From positions 1 to 50,525 of the forward strand of contig JAGBJN010000002.1 in NCBI GenBank assembly GCA_017934475.1: a stretch of 50,525 bases of DNA. Reading direction: 5' to 3'. Below, one piece after another: positions 25,503 through 34,863 of the stretch. The notes under the pieces are model-generated. The model saw nothing but the letters and a program-made list of their open reading frames with translations, was not told the origin of the DNA and ran no database searches. Every line of letters starts with the position of its first letter. Position 1 is the first letter of the stretch. The translations under genes and the position numbers were made by a program. The stretch is from Clostridia bacterium (GTDB lineage Bacteria; Bacillota; Clostridia; TANB77; CAG-508).

Positions 25503-26867
25503 ATGAAAGATTATATAACTGTAATAGGTGGTGGATTAGCAGGAAGTGAAGCTGCTTATCAAATAGCTAAAAGAGGAATAAAAGTTAAATTATATGAAAT
25601 GAAACCAGTTAAATATTCACCAGCACATACTAATGAAAATTTAGCAGAAATAGTATGCAGTAATTCTTTTAAGTCAAATCTACATACAAATGCATGCGGA
25701 CTATTAAAAGAAGAATTAAGAGAATTAGATAGTTTATTAATAAAAATTGCAGATGAAACAAGTGTACCTGCAGGACAGGCTTTAGCAGTTGATAGAGAAA
25801 AGTTTTCAGAAAAAGTAACAAAAGAGTTAGAAAAAAATGAATATATTGAGATAATTCATGAAGAAGTAACAGATGTAGAGAAAATCGCGGAAGATGGAAT
25901 AGTTATTATTGCAACAGGACCTCTTACATCAGATGGATTATCTGAGGCAATCGGAAAACTAACAGGAGAAGATAAACTTGCATTTTATGATGCTGCAGCC
26001 CCTATTGTTGAAAAAGATAGCATAAATATGAATATTGCTTTTGAAGGAGATAGGTATGAACAAGAAAGAGGAAAAGATGAAGATGAGCAAGAATGGAGAA
26101 ATAGAATTGAGAATCAAGAAGCAAGTTATATAAATCTTCCTATGAATAAAGAAGAATATGAAAATTTTGTTAATGAATTAGTAAATGCTGAAGTTGTAGA
26201 ATTACATGAGTTTGAAAAAAAGGAAATATTTGAAGGATGTATGCCTATTGAGGTAATGGCCAAAAGAGGATTGGATACTTTAAGATTTGGTCCTCTTAAA
26301 CCTGTAGGTTTTACAGATTTAAGGACTGGAAGAAGACCATATGCTGTTGTTCAATTAAGACAAGATAATGAAGAAGCAACTATATATAATATAGTTGGTT
26401 TTCAAACAAATTTAAAATTTGGAGAACAAAAAAGGGTGTTTTGTATGATACCTGGGTTAGAGAATGCTGAATTTATAAAATATGGAGTAATGCATAGAAA
26501 CACATTTATTAATTCTTCAAAATTATTAGATAATACATATAATTTAAAAAAGAATAGAAATATTTATTTTGCAGGTCAAATAACAGGAGTAGAGGGATAT
26601 GTTGAATCAATTTCATCTGGAATGGTTTCAGCATTAAATGCTATAAAACAATATAATAATGAAGAAAAAATTATATTTCCAAAGGAAACAATGATTGGAT
26701 CGCTTGCAAATTATATTTCAACAGAAAACGATAATTTTCAACCTATGAACGCTAATTTTGGAATATTACCACAATTTGAAGAAAAGATTAAAGATAAAAA
26801 GGTAAAGTATGGAAGGTTAGCAGATAAAGCAATGAAAATTATTACTAATTTATGTCAAAAATATTAA
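25503..26867 (+). CDS. trmFO: tRNA m5U54 methyltransferase TrmFO (folate/FAD-dependent)
   Basis: 454 residues, slightly longer than usual (about 435-440). It methylates uridine 54 in the T-loop of tRNA with methylene-tetrahydrofolate and FAD. It begins with the FAD-binding Rossmann motif 'IGGGLAGSEAAYQIAKRG', followed by 'YEMKP', the conserved 'VCSNSFKS', 'ATGPLTSDGLSEAI', 'FEGCMPIEVMAKRG', 'GFQTNLKFGEQKRVF' and near the end 'YFAGQITGVEGYVES'. The ribosome site (AGAGG) is moderate. I found no clear promoter in the 128-bp gap before it. Its usual partner topA is not adjacent. Confidence 0.95.
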   Translation: MKDYITVIGGGLAGSEAAYQIAKRGIKVKLYEMKPVKYSPAHTNENLAEIVCSNSFKSNLHTNACGLLKEELRELDSLLIKIADETSVPAGQALAVDREKFSEKVTKELEKNEYIEIIHEEVTDVEKIAEDGIVIIATGPLTSDGLSEAIGKLTGEDKLAFYDAAAPIVEKDSINMNIAFEGDRYEQERGKDEDEQEWRNRIENQEASYINLPMNKEEYENFVNELVNAEVVELHEFEKKEIFEGCMPIEVMAKRGLDTLRFGPLKPVGFTDLRTGRRPYAVVQLRQDNEEATIYNIVGFQTNLKFGEQKRVFCMIPGLENAEFIKYGVMHRNTFINSSKLLDNTYNLKKNRNIYFAGQITGVEGYVESISSGMVSALNAIKQYNNEEKIIFPKETMIGSLANYISTENDNFQPMNANFGILPQFEEKIKDKKVKYGRLADKAMKIITNLCQKY

Positions 26868-26904
26868 ATTTTTATTAAATTTTGCACAGAGTTACATAAT
26901 GTAG

Positions 26905-26933
26905 TTGCAAAATAAAAAATATTATGCTATAAT
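26905..26933 (+). promoter_or_regulatory. Sigma-A promoter of the coiled-coil protein gene
   Basis: TTGCAA (26905-26910), 17-bp spacer, TATAAT (26928-26933). Confidence 0.75.
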
Positions 26934-26986
26934 AAAGTATGGGAAAAATGGAAAATATTTCATTTTGAAAGGAGAAAATAAATATT

Positions 26987-28675
26987 ATGAGAAAAAAATA
27001 TGAAGTAGAATTAAAAGAGTTACAAGAGCTTAGAACAAAATCTGAAATGAGAAGTACAGATCCAGAAGGAATAAAAGAAATCAAAAGTGCTCAAAGAGAA
27101 TTTAATAATAGATTATTTAAAAAATATGGATTAATGGGACCTATAGTTCTTAAACAAATCGAAAATGTACTTGAATTTAAAAATAAGATTTTAGATGAAG
27201 CTAGTAAAGTTGATGATAGAACAATAGAATTAAATATCGAAAAAGAAAAAGTAGAAAAGGAAATTGCTTCTTTTAATGAAAATAATAAAAAAGTTGCTGA
27301 GCTTGACGAAAAATTTCATGATTTAATTGAAAAGGAAGTTGAAATTCAAGCAAAATTAAAAACAGCTACTAGTGAAGATGAGAAAAAATCATTAATGGAA
27401 GAACTTGAAAAAGTTGCTAAACAAAAAGAAGAAAATAATAAAAATACTAATGATTTGAATAAAGATATAAATAGCACTAGTCTAGACGAACTAAATGCTA
27501 AGAAGGAAGAACTTCAATCAAAAATAGATGAAAGCAATAAAGAATCAAACGAATTAAAAAATAAAGCAGCAAGATGTGATTTAGTAGCTACTAGATTATT
27601 ACAAGGCAAAGAATGGAAAGATATTGAACTTGATCTTAAAAATTTCAAAGACAGAGAATTTAAATGCAAAGATAAAAAACTATATATACCTAAAAAACAA
27701 GCTGAAGTTATAAAAAATGAAAATAATTTTAAAGAGTATAATAGAAGAGTAGAAGAAAGAATACAAGGTTTCGAAAAAATAAATGGTAGACCAGCAACAG
27801 AAGCTGAAAAAGATCAAATTAGAAATGAAGTTCTTAAAGATATGAAGAAAGAACAAGAAAAAGTAGATTCAGTTTCAAAAAAACTTGAAGAAAATGCAGC
27901 TAAAATGGAAAAAGCAGCAAAGGCAGAGGAAGCAGCTAAAAAAGCTGAAGAAGCAACTAATGGAACAAAAACTGAAAAAACTTCTGAATTACCTAATGAA
28001 CTAGGTAAGAAAGGAGAATATAGCAGTTTAAAAGCAGATCTTTTAAAAGATATAAAAAATATTGGAGATGCTGCAAAAGCAGAAGAGGCTAAAAAAGAAG
28101 AAGCTAAAGGGGCAGATAAAGCACCTGAAAAAAGTGAAGAAAAAGTAGGATTTTTTGCAGCATTAAAAAATTGGTGGAATGGTTTATTTAATAAAGATAA
28201 GACAAAAAAATTGAATCCAGCAGATGTAGCAAAGGCAGAGGAAGAGGCTAAAATGGCAGAGGAAGAAGCAGCTAAAAAAGCAGCGGAAGAAGCTAAAAAG
28301 GCTGAAGAGACAATTAAAAAGGCAGAAGCAGAGAAGGAAGCAAAAGCAGCGGAAGAAAAGAAAGAAAATGATTTTAAATCTATGTATAAATCAAAAGATT
28401 TTGATGGAGTAATAAGAAGAGTATCTGAAAAAGGTATTGATGTAGCATCAGAAGAAATTAGTAACGAAAATAAACAAAATAGAGATAAAAAACTTGAAGA
28501 TGCTAAGAAACAAGCTAGAGAAAGAGATGTTCAAAATGAAGCTGCTAGATTAAGAGCAGAAGATGCTAAAAATGGTAAATTAAAATATGCAGTTACAGAT
28601 ACTGGATTTGCAGATATAGATAAACAATACTATGAAAATAAAGCTAGAGAAAAATATGATGATGAAGCAAGATAA
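26987..28675 (+). CDS. Long charged coiled-coil protein, function unknown
   Basis: 562 residues, GAAAGGAG before the ATG, own promoter and terminator. Most of it is predicted helix rich in Lys, Glu and Ala. A heptad-like region runs from about residue 60 to 190 (EKEKVEKEIAS, EELEKVAKQKEENN). Two TolA-like Ala/Glu/Lys stretches follow (about 295-325 and 410-460, 'EEAAKKAEEAKKAEE'). Between them is a short hydrophobic/aromatic island 'VGFFAALKNWWNGLFN' that could touch a membrane or protein. There is no signal peptide, no full membrane span and no catalytic motif. It may be a scaffold or cytoskeletal protein; low-complexity sequence makes homology unreliable. Confidence 0.75.
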   Translation: MRKKYEVELKELQELRTKSEMRSTDPEGIKEIKSAQREFNNRLFKKYGLMGPIVLKQIENVLEFKNKILDEASKVDDRTIELNIEKEKVEKEIASFNENNKKVAELDEKFHDLIEKEVEIQAKLKTATSEDEKKSLMEELEKVAKQKEENNKNTNDLNKDINSTSLDELNAKKEELQSKIDESNKESNELKNKAARCDLVATRLLQGKEWKDIELDLKNFKDREFKCKDKKLYIPKKQAEVIKNENNFKEYNRRVEERIQGFEKINGRPATEAEKDQIRNEVLKDMKKEQEKVDSVSKKLEENAAKMEKAAKAEEAAKKAEEATNGTKTEKTSELPNELGKKGEYSSLKADLLKDIKNIGDAAKAEEAKKEEAKGADKAPEKSEEKVGFFAALKNWWNGLFNKDKTKKLNPADVAKAEEEAKMAEEEAAKKAAEEAKKAEETIKKAEAEKEAKAAEEKKENDFKSMYKSKDFDGVIRRVSEKGIDVASEEISNENKQNRDKKLEDAKKQARERDVQNEAARLRAEDAKNGKLKYAVTDTGFADIDKQYYENKAREKYDDEAR

Positions 28676-28683
28676 AATATAGG

Positions 28684-28713
28684 AAAAGGAAGTAGAAAAT
28701 ACTTCCTTTTTTG
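28684..28713 (+). terminator. Terminator of the coiled-coil gene
   Basis: An 11-bp stem AAAAGGAAGTA/TACTTCCTTTT (28684-28694 with 28700-28710), then Ts. Confidence 0.85.
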
Positions 28714-28748
28714 TTGCTTAGTATAAGAATAGTAAATAACATAAAAAG

Positions 28749-28777
28749 TTGCAAAATGCAAGAAAATATGGTATAAT
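28749..28777 (+). promoter_or_regulatory. Sigma-A promoter of the small membrane protein gene
   Basis: TTGCAA (28749-28754), 17-bp spacer, TATAAT (28772-28777). Confidence 0.75.
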
Positions 28778-28830
28778 ATTAACATAAGGGTATTTTCCCT
28801 ACAAAACAATTTGCTAAGGAGGCAAACATT

Positions 28831-29064
28831 ATGACACAGACAAAGTGGAACAAGTTGTTTTTAGGAATACTACTGGCTATCCCGGTAGTAATCTGCATCC
28901 TGGTAGGGTGTGGTCCCTCTCTTTTCCCCTGGCTGGGGAGAGTGTTTAAAGCACTTTTTGCAAATGTATATGTTGTGCTTGCATACATATACATTGCGGT
29001 ACTAGCATTTGTTTTAGGTAGAAACAAAGGAAGAAAGGAGACGGAAAGTAATACTGAAGAGTAA
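28831..29064 (+). CDS. Small two-span membrane protein, unknown
   Basis: 77 residues with its own promoter, AAGGAGG site and terminator. Two hydrophobic segments are visible (about residues 9-28 and 44-62) separated by 'CGPSLFPWLGRVFK', and the protein ends in a charged tail (GRNKGRKETES). Cys27 followed by GPS could be a lipobox-like site (LVGC), so a lipoprotein is an alternative to a first membrane span. Base use differs from its surroundings: CTG, CCC, CCG and GTG-rich codons and a GC-rich terminator stem suggest recent acquisition. It lies just upstream of the ribosomal str operon but is separated from it by a terminator and promoter. I do not recognise a family. Confidence 0.75.
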   Translation: MTQTKWNKLFLGILLAIPVVICILVGCGPSLFPWLGRVFKALFANVYVVLAYIYIAVLAFVLGRNKGRKETESNTEE

Positions 29065-29070
29065 GTTTTA

Positions 29071-29101
29071 AAGGGGCGCTGATAATTTAGCGCCTCTTTA
29101 C
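29071..29101 (+). terminator. Terminator of the small membrane protein gene
   Basis: A GC-rich stem AAGGGGCGCT/AGCGCCTCTT (29071-29080 with 29089-29098, one G-T pair), followed by only a short T stretch. Confidence 0.7.
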
Positions 29102-29145
29102 GTTGTGCCCGTAGTAATTTATTGATAAAAACATTATTTTTTATA

Positions 29146-29174
29146 TTGACATATATATTATAAGATGATATAAT
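29146..29174 (+). promoter_or_regulatory. Consensus promoter of the str operon
   Basis: TTGACA (29146-29151), exact 17-bp spacer, TATAAT (29169-29174): full consensus, as expected for a strong ribosomal-protein promoter. The start is near 29181. Confidence 0.9.
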
Positions 29175-29188
29175 AATGTCGTTGCCGT

Positions 29189-29212
29189 GGATTAGCACGA
29201 AGTGTTAATTCC
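29189..29212 (+). promoter_or_regulatory. Leader hairpin at the 5' end of the rpsL mRNA
   Basis: GGATTAGCAC (29189-29198) pairs with GTGTTAATTCC (29202-29212) with one G-U pair and one bulged T, starting about 8 nt after the predicted transcription start. It may stabilise the mRNA or serve as a ribosomal-protein binding site. No T-run follows, so it is not a terminator. Confidence 0.45.
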
Positions 29213-29248
29213 GTAGTAATATACAAAATTCAAGGAGGTGAAATTTAA

Positions 29249-29662
29249 GTGCCAACAATTAATCAATTAGTAAGAAAAGGAAGACATAGCCAAACTACAA
29301 AATCTACAAGCCCTGCTCTTCAACATGGATACAATTCTATGAAGAAAAGAGTAACTAATAAGAGAGCACCACAAAAAAGAGGTGTTTGTACAGTAGTTAA
29401 AACAGTTACACCTAAGAAACCAAACTCTGCTTTAAGAAAGGTTGCTAGGGTTAGACTATCAAATGGTTATGAAGTTACATCTTATATTCCTGGTATTGGT
29501 CACAACCTACAAGAGCACAGTGTTGTTCTTATAAGAGGTGGAAGGGTAAAAGACTTACCTGGTGTTCGTTACCATATTATAAGAGGTACATTGGATACAG
29601 CTGGTGTTAAAGATAGAATGCAAGCTAGATCTAAGTACGGAGCAAAGAAACCTAAGAAATAA
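29249..29662 (+). CDS. rpsL: 30S ribosomal protein S12
   Basis: 137 residues; GTG start with AAGGAGGTG 8 nt upstream. A highly conserved decoding-centre protein: begins [12 protein letters not shown], contains '[17 protein letters not shown]' (the lysine changed in streptomycin-resistant mutants is the normal K, so sensitivity is predicted), '[26 protein letters not shown]' split across the loop, and ends KYGAKKPKK. It is the first gene of the str operon, followed after 179 bp by rpsG. Nothing unusual. Confidence 0.98.
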   Translation: MPTINQLVRKGRHSQTTKSTSPALQHGYNSMKKRVTNKRAPQKRGVCTVVKTVTPKKPNSALRKVARVRLSNGYEVTSYIPGIGHNLQEHSVVLIRGGRVKDLPGVRYHIIRGTLDTAGVKDRMQARSKYGAKKPKK

Positions 29663-29841
29663 AATTTAAAAGGTTTCAAAATTATTTAAGGTGCATATAA
29701 CTTACTAATTTAAGACACTTAAATTAATAATAGATTATATAGCACTTAACTAGAGAAATTTGAGAAGAAATATAGTATTAAATTTCTTAGAGTACCGATG
29801 ATACTTAATCAGTATCAAAATAAATGAAGGAGGGAAGAAAA

Positions 29842-30312
29842 GTGCCAAGAAGAGGATTTATAGCAAAAAGAGATGTTATAGCGGATCCAATGTACAATAG
29901 CAAACTTGTTACAAAATTAATTAACAATGTTATGTTAGATGGTAAGAAAACTGTTGCTCAAAAAATAGTATATGATGCATTTGATATCATAAAAGAAAAA
30001 GAGCAAAGAGATCCACTAGAAGTATTTGAAGAAGCATTAAACAACGTTATGCCAGTACTTGAAGTAAAGGCTAGAAGAGTTGGTGGTGCTACATACCAAG
30101 TTCCACTAGAAATTAGACCAGAAAGAAGACAAACTTTAGGTTTAAGATGGCTAGTAAGCTATGCTAGAAACAGACATGAAAAAACTATGGCTGAAAAATT
30201 AGCAGCAGAAATTACAGATGCTATAGCTGGAAATGGTGGAGCATTTAAGAAGAAAGAAGATATGCATAGAATGGCAGAAGCTAATAAAGCTTTCGCACAT
30301 TACAAATGGTAA
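29842..30312 (+). CDS. rpsG: 30S ribosomal protein S7
   Basis: 156 residues, the family's usual length, from GTG 29842 ([11 protein letters not shown]), preceded by GGAGGG at about 29829-29834. An ATG at 29824 in frame would add six residues and lies before that site. S7 starts assembly of the 30S head and binds 16S rRNA; conserved parts are '[22 protein letters not shown]', '[14 protein letters not shown]' and 'RKTMAEKL'-like '[12 protein letters not shown]'. The 179-bp gap after rpsL holds AT-rich hairpins (GAAATTT/AAATTTC at 29755-29786, GATAC/GTATC near 29809) that might take part in S7 autoregulation. Confidence 0.97.
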   Translation: MPRRGFIAKRDVIADPMYNSKLVTKLINNVMLDGKKTVAQKIVYDAFDIIKEKEQRDPLEVFEEALNNVMPVLEVKARRVGGATYQVPLEIRPERRQTLGLRWLVSYARNRHEKTMAEKLAAEITDAIAGNGGAFKKKEDMHRMAEANKAFAHYKW

Positions 30313-30375
30313 TATTTTCGATTTAATTATACAAATAGAAAAATTAATAATAAATGAAATAGGAGGAAAAACCAT

Positions 30376-32460
30376 ATGGCTGGAAGAGAGTTTCCTTTAG
30401 AGAGAACAAGAAATATAGGAATCATGGCCCATATAGATGCTGGTAAAACTACTACTACTGAAAGAATTCTATTCTATACAGGTAGAACTCATAAAATAGG
30501 AGAAGTTCACGAAGGTGCAGCAACAATGGACTGGATGGTTCAAGAACAAGAAAGAGGTATTACAATCACTTCAGCTGCTACAACATGTAAATGGATGAAC
30601 AACAGAATTAACATTATTGATACTCCTGGACACGTTGACTTCACTGTTGAAGTTGAAAGATCTTTAAGAGTACTTGATGGTTCTGTTTTAGTTCTAGCAG
30701 CTAAATCAGGTGTACAACCTCAATCTGAAACAGTTTGGAGACAAGCTGATAAATATAAAGTACCTAGAATGGCATATGTAAATAAAATGGATATGACAGG
30801 TGCAGATTTCTACGGATGCGTTGAGCAAATGAAAGAAAGATTAAATGCAAATGCTGTTCCAATCGAATTACCAATAGGTGCTGAAGACAATTTCAAAGGA
30901 ATTGTTGACTTAGTAAAAATGAGAGCTTTCATTCATAAAGATGATTTAGGAAAAGAAATCGAAGAAACAGATATTCCTGATGATTTAAAAGAAAAAGCAG
31001 AACAATATAGATCAGCAATGGTAGAAGCTGTTGCTGGTGAAGATGATGAATTAATGATGAAATACTTAGAAGGTGAAGAACTAACTGAGGATGAAATTAG
31101 ACGTGGATTAAGAAAAGGAACAATTGAAAATACAATAGTTCCTGTAACATGTGGTTCATCATATAAAAATAAAGGTGTTCAAGAATTACTAGATGCTATA
31201 GTTTACTATATGCCATCTCCACTTGATATACCAAACATCAAAGGTGTTGATGAAGCTGGTAATGAAGTTGAAAGAGTTACATCTGATTCAGAACCTTTCT
31301 CAGCTTTAGCATTCAAAATTGCAACAGACCCATTTGTTGGAAAACTTTGCTTCTTCAGAGTTTACTCTGGAACATTAGATGCAGGTTCAACAATTTTAAA
31401 TGCAAACAAAGATAAGAAAGATAGAATGGGAAGAATTCTTTTAATGCATGCTAACCATAGAGAAGATATAGACAAAGTATATGCTGGTGATATAGCAGCA
31501 GCTGTTGGGCTAAAAGAAGTATCTACAGGTGATACACTTTGTGATCCAGCTCATCCAGTTATATTAGAGTCTATGGAATTCCCAGAACCAGTTATTGATA
31601 TCGCTATTGAGCCAAAAGATAAAGCTAACAGCGAAAAAATGGGAATCGCCCTTGCAAAACTTGCAGAAGAAGATCCAACATTCAAAACACATACAGACCA
31701 AGAAACAGGTCAAACAATTATCGCTGGTATGGGTGAACTTCACCTAGATATCATCGTAGATAGATTAAAGAGAGAATTTAAAGTTGAATGTACAGTAGGT
31801 AAACCACAAGTTTCTTACAAGGAAACAATTAGAAACAAAGTTAAAGTTCAAGGTAAATTTGCTCGTCAATCTGGTGGTCGTGGACAATACGGTGATGTTT
31901 GGATTGAACTTGAACCATTAGAGCCAGGATCAGGAGTTAAATTCGAAAGCCAAATCGTTGGTGGTGTTGTTCCAAAAGAATATATTAAACCAACTGAAGA
32001 TGGTATTAGAGAAGCAGCTGAATCAGGAATTCTTGCTGGATATCCAGTTATCGATTTCAAAGCAACACTTGTTGATGGTTCATATCACGAAGTTGACTCT
32101 TCAGAAATGGCATTCAAGATTGCAGGATCTATGGCATTCAAAGAAGGATGTCGTCAAGCTAAATCTGTATTACTTGAGCCAATCATGAGAGTTGAAGTAA
32201 CAGTTCCAGAAGAATACATGGGAGATGTTATTGGAGACATTAACTCAAGACGTGGTAAAATGGAAGGAATGGAAGCAAGATCTGGTAACCAAATTATTCA
32301 TGGATTTATTCCATTATCAGAAATGTTTGGTTATGCAACTGACTTACGTTCTAAAACACAAGGTAGAGGAACATATTCAATGGAACCAAGCCATTATGAA
32401 GAAGTTCCAAAATCAGTATTAGATGCAATTGTAGCATCAAGAGCTAAAAAATCAGAATAA
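30376..32460 (+). CDS. fusA: Elongation factor G
   Basis: 694 residues, normal. GTPase that drives ribosomal translocation. Visible G motifs: P-loop '[15 protein letters not shown]' (about residue 17), switch II 'DTPGHVDFT' (about residue 80), and '[10 protein letters not shown]' (about residue 135). Domain IV holds '[15 protein letters not shown]' (about residue 500) and the C-terminal domain includes '[20 protein letters not shown]'. TAGGAGG precedes the ATG. It is the third gene of the str operon, 63 bp after rpsG. Confidence 0.98.
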   Translation: MAGREFPLERTRNIGIMAHIDAGKTTTTERILFYTGRTHKIGEVHEGAATMDWMVQEQERGITITSAATTCKWMNNRINIIDTPGHVDFTVEVERSLRVLDGSVLVLAAKSGVQPQSETVWRQADKYKVPRMAYVNKMDMTGADFYGCVEQMKERLNANAVPIELPIGAEDNFKGIVDLVKMRAFIHKDDLGKEIEETDIPDDLKEKAEQYRSAMVEAVAGEDDELMMKYLEGEELTEDEIRRGLRKGTIENTIVPVTCGSSYKNKGVQELLDAIVYYMPSPLDIPNIKGVDEAGNEVERVTSDSEPFSALAFKIATDPFVGKLCFFRVYSGTLDAGSTILNANKDKKDRMGRILLMHANHREDIDKVYAGDIAAAVGLKEVSTGDTLCDPAHPVILESMEFPEPVIDIAIEPKDKANSEKMGIALAKLAEEDPTFKTHTDQETGQTIIAGMGELHLDIIVDRLKREFKVECTVGKPQVSYKETIRNKVKVQGKFARQSGGRGQYGDVWIELEPLEPGSGVKFESQIVGGVVPKEYIKPTEDGIREAAESGILAGYPVIDFKATLVDGSYHEVDSSEMAFKIAGSMAFKEGCRQAKSVLLEPIMRVEVTVPEEYMGDVIGDINSRRGKMEGMEARSGNQIIHGFIPLSEMFGYATDLRSKTQGRGTYSMEPSHYEEVPKSVLDAIVASRAKKSE

Positions 32461-32478
32461 TAAAAATTATTAAAATGC

Positions 32479-32505
32479 TTGCATTTTTTACGAAAATGGT
32501 ATAAA
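32479..32505 (+). promoter_or_regulatory. Probable extended -10 promoter of tuf
   Basis: TTGCAT (32479-32484), 15-bp spacer, TATAAA (32500-32505) preceded by TGG (extended -10). The spacer is short, so the extended -10 may carry most of the activity. It lets tuf be transcribed in addition to read-through from fusA. Confidence 0.5.
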
Positions 32506-32574
32506 ATGCAAACATGCATGAAAATGTTTTTAATATTAATTAAAATATAAATTTTTAAAGGAGGATTTGCGATT

Positions 32575-33774
32575 ATGGCAAAGGAAAAATTTGAAAGAAC
32601 TAAACCACACGTTAACATTGGTACAATCGGACATGTTGACCATGGTAAAACAACAACAACAGCAGCTATTACAAAATACCTAGGATTACTAGGAAAAGCT
32701 AAATTTGAAGCTTATGATGCAATCGATAGTGCACCAGAAGAAAAAGAAAGAGGAATCACAATCAACACAGCTCATGTTGAATATGAAACAGATAACAGAC
32801 ACTACGCTCACGTTGACTGTCCAGGACATGCTGACTATGTTAAAAACATGATCACAGGTGCTGCACAAATGGATGGAGCTATATTAGTTGTTTCTGCAGC
32901 TGATGGCCCAATGCCTCAAACAAGAGAGCACATCTTACTTGCTAGACAAGTTGGTGTTAAATATATCGTTGTATACTTAAATAAATGCGATATGGTTGAT
33001 GACCCAGAATTATTAGAATTAGTTGAAATGGAAGTTAGAGACTTATTATCAAGCTATGATTTCCCAGGAGACGAGATTCCAATTATAAAAGGATCTTCAT
33101 TAAAAGTATTAGAGAGCACATCTACAGATCCTAACGATCCTGTATATGCTCCAATGAAAGAATTAATGGATGCAGTTGATAGCTATATCCCAACACCAGA
33201 AAGACCAATCGATCAACCATTCTTAATGCCAGTAGAAGACGTATTCACAATTACAGGACGTGGAACAGTTGCTACAGGTAGAGTAGAAAGAGGAACAGTT
33301 AAATTACAAGACGAAGTTGAAATCGTTGGTATCAAACCAGTTAACAAATCAGTTGTTACAGGTGTTGAAATGTTCAGAAAATTATTAGACCAAGCAGAAG
33401 CTGGAGATAACATTGGTGTATTATTAAGAGGAATTGATAGAAAAGACATCGAAAGAGGTCAAGTTTTAGCAAAACCAGGAACAATACATCCACATACAAA
33501 ATTCACTTCTCAAGTTTACGTATTAACTAAAGAAGAAGGTGGAAGACATACACCATTCTTCGATGGATACAGACCACAATTCTATTTCAGAACAACAGAC
33601 GTTACAGGTGTTATTAAATTACCTGCTGGAACAGAAATGGTTATGCCAGGTGATAACGTAGATATGGAAATCGAATTAATTACTCCAATCGCTATCGAAA
33701 AAGGACTAAGATTCGCTATCCGTGAAGGTGGTAGAACAGTTGGCTCTGGTGTCGTAGCTGATATCAAAGAATAA
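32575..33774 (+). CDS. tuf: Elongation factor Tu
   Basis: 399 residues. It brings aminoacyl-tRNA to the ribosome. Conserved parts: P-loop '[15 protein letters not shown]' (about residue 18), '[13 protein letters not shown]', '[32 protein letters not shown]' region (split here by the DCPGH box), '[23 protein letters not shown]', and the C-terminal '[19 protein letters not shown]'. Preferred codons and an AAAGGAGG site fit very high expression. It is the last gene of the str group and is followed by a strong terminator. Confidence 0.98.
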   Translation: MAKEKFERTKPHVNIGTIGHVDHGKTTTTAAITKYLGLLGKAKFEAYDAIDSAPEEKERGITINTAHVEYETDNRHYAHVDCPGHADYVKNMITGAAQMDGAILVVSAADGPMPQTREHILLARQVGVKYIVVYLNKCDMVDDPELLELVEMEVRDLLSSYDFPGDEIPIIKGSSLKVLESTSTDPNDPVYAPMKELMDAVDSYIPTPERPIDQPFLMPVEDVFTITGRGTVATGRVERGTVKLQDEVEIVGIKPVNKSVVTGVEMFRKLLDQAEAGDNIGVLLRGIDRKDIERGQVLAKPGTIHPHTKFTSQVYVLTKEEGGRHTPFFDGYRPQFYFRTTDVTGVIKLPAGTEMVMPGDNVDMEIELITPIAIEKGLRFAIREGGRTVGSGVVADIKE

Positions 33775-33786
33775 TTATAATAATAG

Positions 33787-33821
33787 AAAGACTTTTAGGA
33801 TTTTCTTAAAAGTCTTTTTTT
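33787..33821 (+). terminator. Terminator of tuf
   Basis: An 11-bp stem AAAGACTTTTA/TAAAAGTCTTT (33787-33797 with 33807-33817) with a T-run. Confidence 0.88.
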
Positions 33822-33834
33822 ATTTTTCATTATA

Positions 33835-33863
33835 TTGCAATGAAATTAAACAAATGATATAAT
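33835..33863 (+). promoter_or_regulatory. Sigma-A promoter of the DUF3298 gene
   Basis: TTGCAA (33835-33840), 17-bp spacer, TATAAT (33858-33863). Confidence 0.8.
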
Positions 33864-33891
33864 AACTATTAGAAAGAGTAAGGTGAAATCG

Positions 33892-34746
33892 ATGAAAAAA
33901 AGAAATCTAATATATATTGCGATTATTGTTATTTGCGTCATTTCAGTTTTTGTAGCAGTTTATTATCAATTGTTTGTAGAAAATAATAAACCTAATGTAG
34001 TTGAGATAGGCAATAATACACCAATTAATGATACTAAACAAGATGAAATAGATTTAGAAAAAATAAAAGATGAATTTAATAATTTGTTTGATAATAAATT
34101 TAATAAACAAGGCTATGATACATCTTCTATTAAAAAAATTAAGGCTTTAGAGGCAGAAGATGTAGTATATATGGGATATGAAATTGATAAAGAAGAAACT
34201 GGAAAATATGATGTTAATTTACATGTTCCAATATTTAATGTTGATGGAGAGGCGGCATCACAAGTAAATTCATCAACACAATCTGTTTTTGCTAATAAAG
34301 CAAATGATATATTTGCAAATGCAAAAGTATTTACAATATATAATATAGATTATACTGCATATTTGAATGACAATATATTATCACTTGTAATTAGAGCAAC
34401 TTTAAAAGAAGGTGATAATGCTCAAAGATTAATAGTACAAACACATAATTATGATATTAAATCAGGAAAAATAATTACATTAAATGAATTATTAACTAGA
34501 AGGGGAATTGCATATAAAGAAGTAAATTCTAAAATTGAAAAATATATAAATGAAGCTAATAAACAAGCACAAGCTGTTTCAATGGCGCTTTCAGGACAAA
34601 GTGTTTATATAAGAGATGTTAATAATGCAATGTATGTTACAGATAATTCAAACTATTTCTTTATTGGACCAGATGGAGATATATACATACTTTATCCATA
34701 TGGAAATTCAAATTATACATCTGAAATTGATATAATAAAAATATAA
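33892..34746 (+). CDS. Membrane-anchored DUF4163/DUF3298 (RsiV/PdaC-like) protein
   Basis: 284 residues from ATG 33892, with AAGGTG 6-7 nt upstream; a GTG at 33883 in frame overlaps that site. Residues 4-26 form one hydrophobic signal anchor. The outer part matches the DUF4163-DUF3298 pair: a beta-rich first half ('YDVNLHVPIFNVDGEAASQVN') and a second half with 'IKSGKIITLNELL' and the family ending 'FFIGPDGDIYILYPYGN'. This pair occurs in the anti-sigma factor RsiV, which binds lysozyme, and in PdaC-type wall proteins. There is no sigma factor next to it and no catalytic domain after it, so the role is unknown, perhaps wall or lysozyme sensing. It is a single-gene unit. Confidence 0.78.
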   Translation: MKKRNLIYIAIIVICVISVFVAVYYQLFVENNKPNVVEIGNNTPINDTKQDEIDLEKIKDEFNNLFDNKFNKQGYDTSSIKKIKALEAEDVVYMGYEIDKEETGKYDVNLHVPIFNVDGEAASQVNSSTQSVFANKANDIFANAKVFTIYNIDYTAYLNDNILSLVIRATLKEGDNAQRLIVQTHNYDIKSGKIITLNELLTRRGIAYKEVNSKIEKYINEANKQAQAVSMALSGQSVYIRDVNNAMYVTDNSNYFFIGPDGDIYILYPYGNSNYTSEIDIIKI

Positions 34747-34752
34747 TATATT

Positions 34753-34788
34753 AAGAAAGAAGAATATACCTTATATTCTTCTTTCTTT
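34753..34788. terminator. Terminator after the DUF3298 gene
   Basis: A perfect 16-bp stem AAGAAAGAAGAATATA (34753-34768) with its complement (34772-34787); the right arm is itself T-rich. Confidence 0.8.
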
Positions 34789-34791
34789 GTA

Positions 34792-34820
34792 TTGAATTAT
34801 AAAAATAGGAATGATATAAT
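34792..34820 (+). promoter_or_regulatory. Sigma-A promoter of topB-patatin
   Basis: TTGAAT (34792-34797), 17-bp spacer, TATAAT (34815-34820). Confidence 0.7.
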
Positions 34821-34863
34821 CAAGTTATCTTAACTAGTAAAACAATAAAAAAGGATGTAAATA

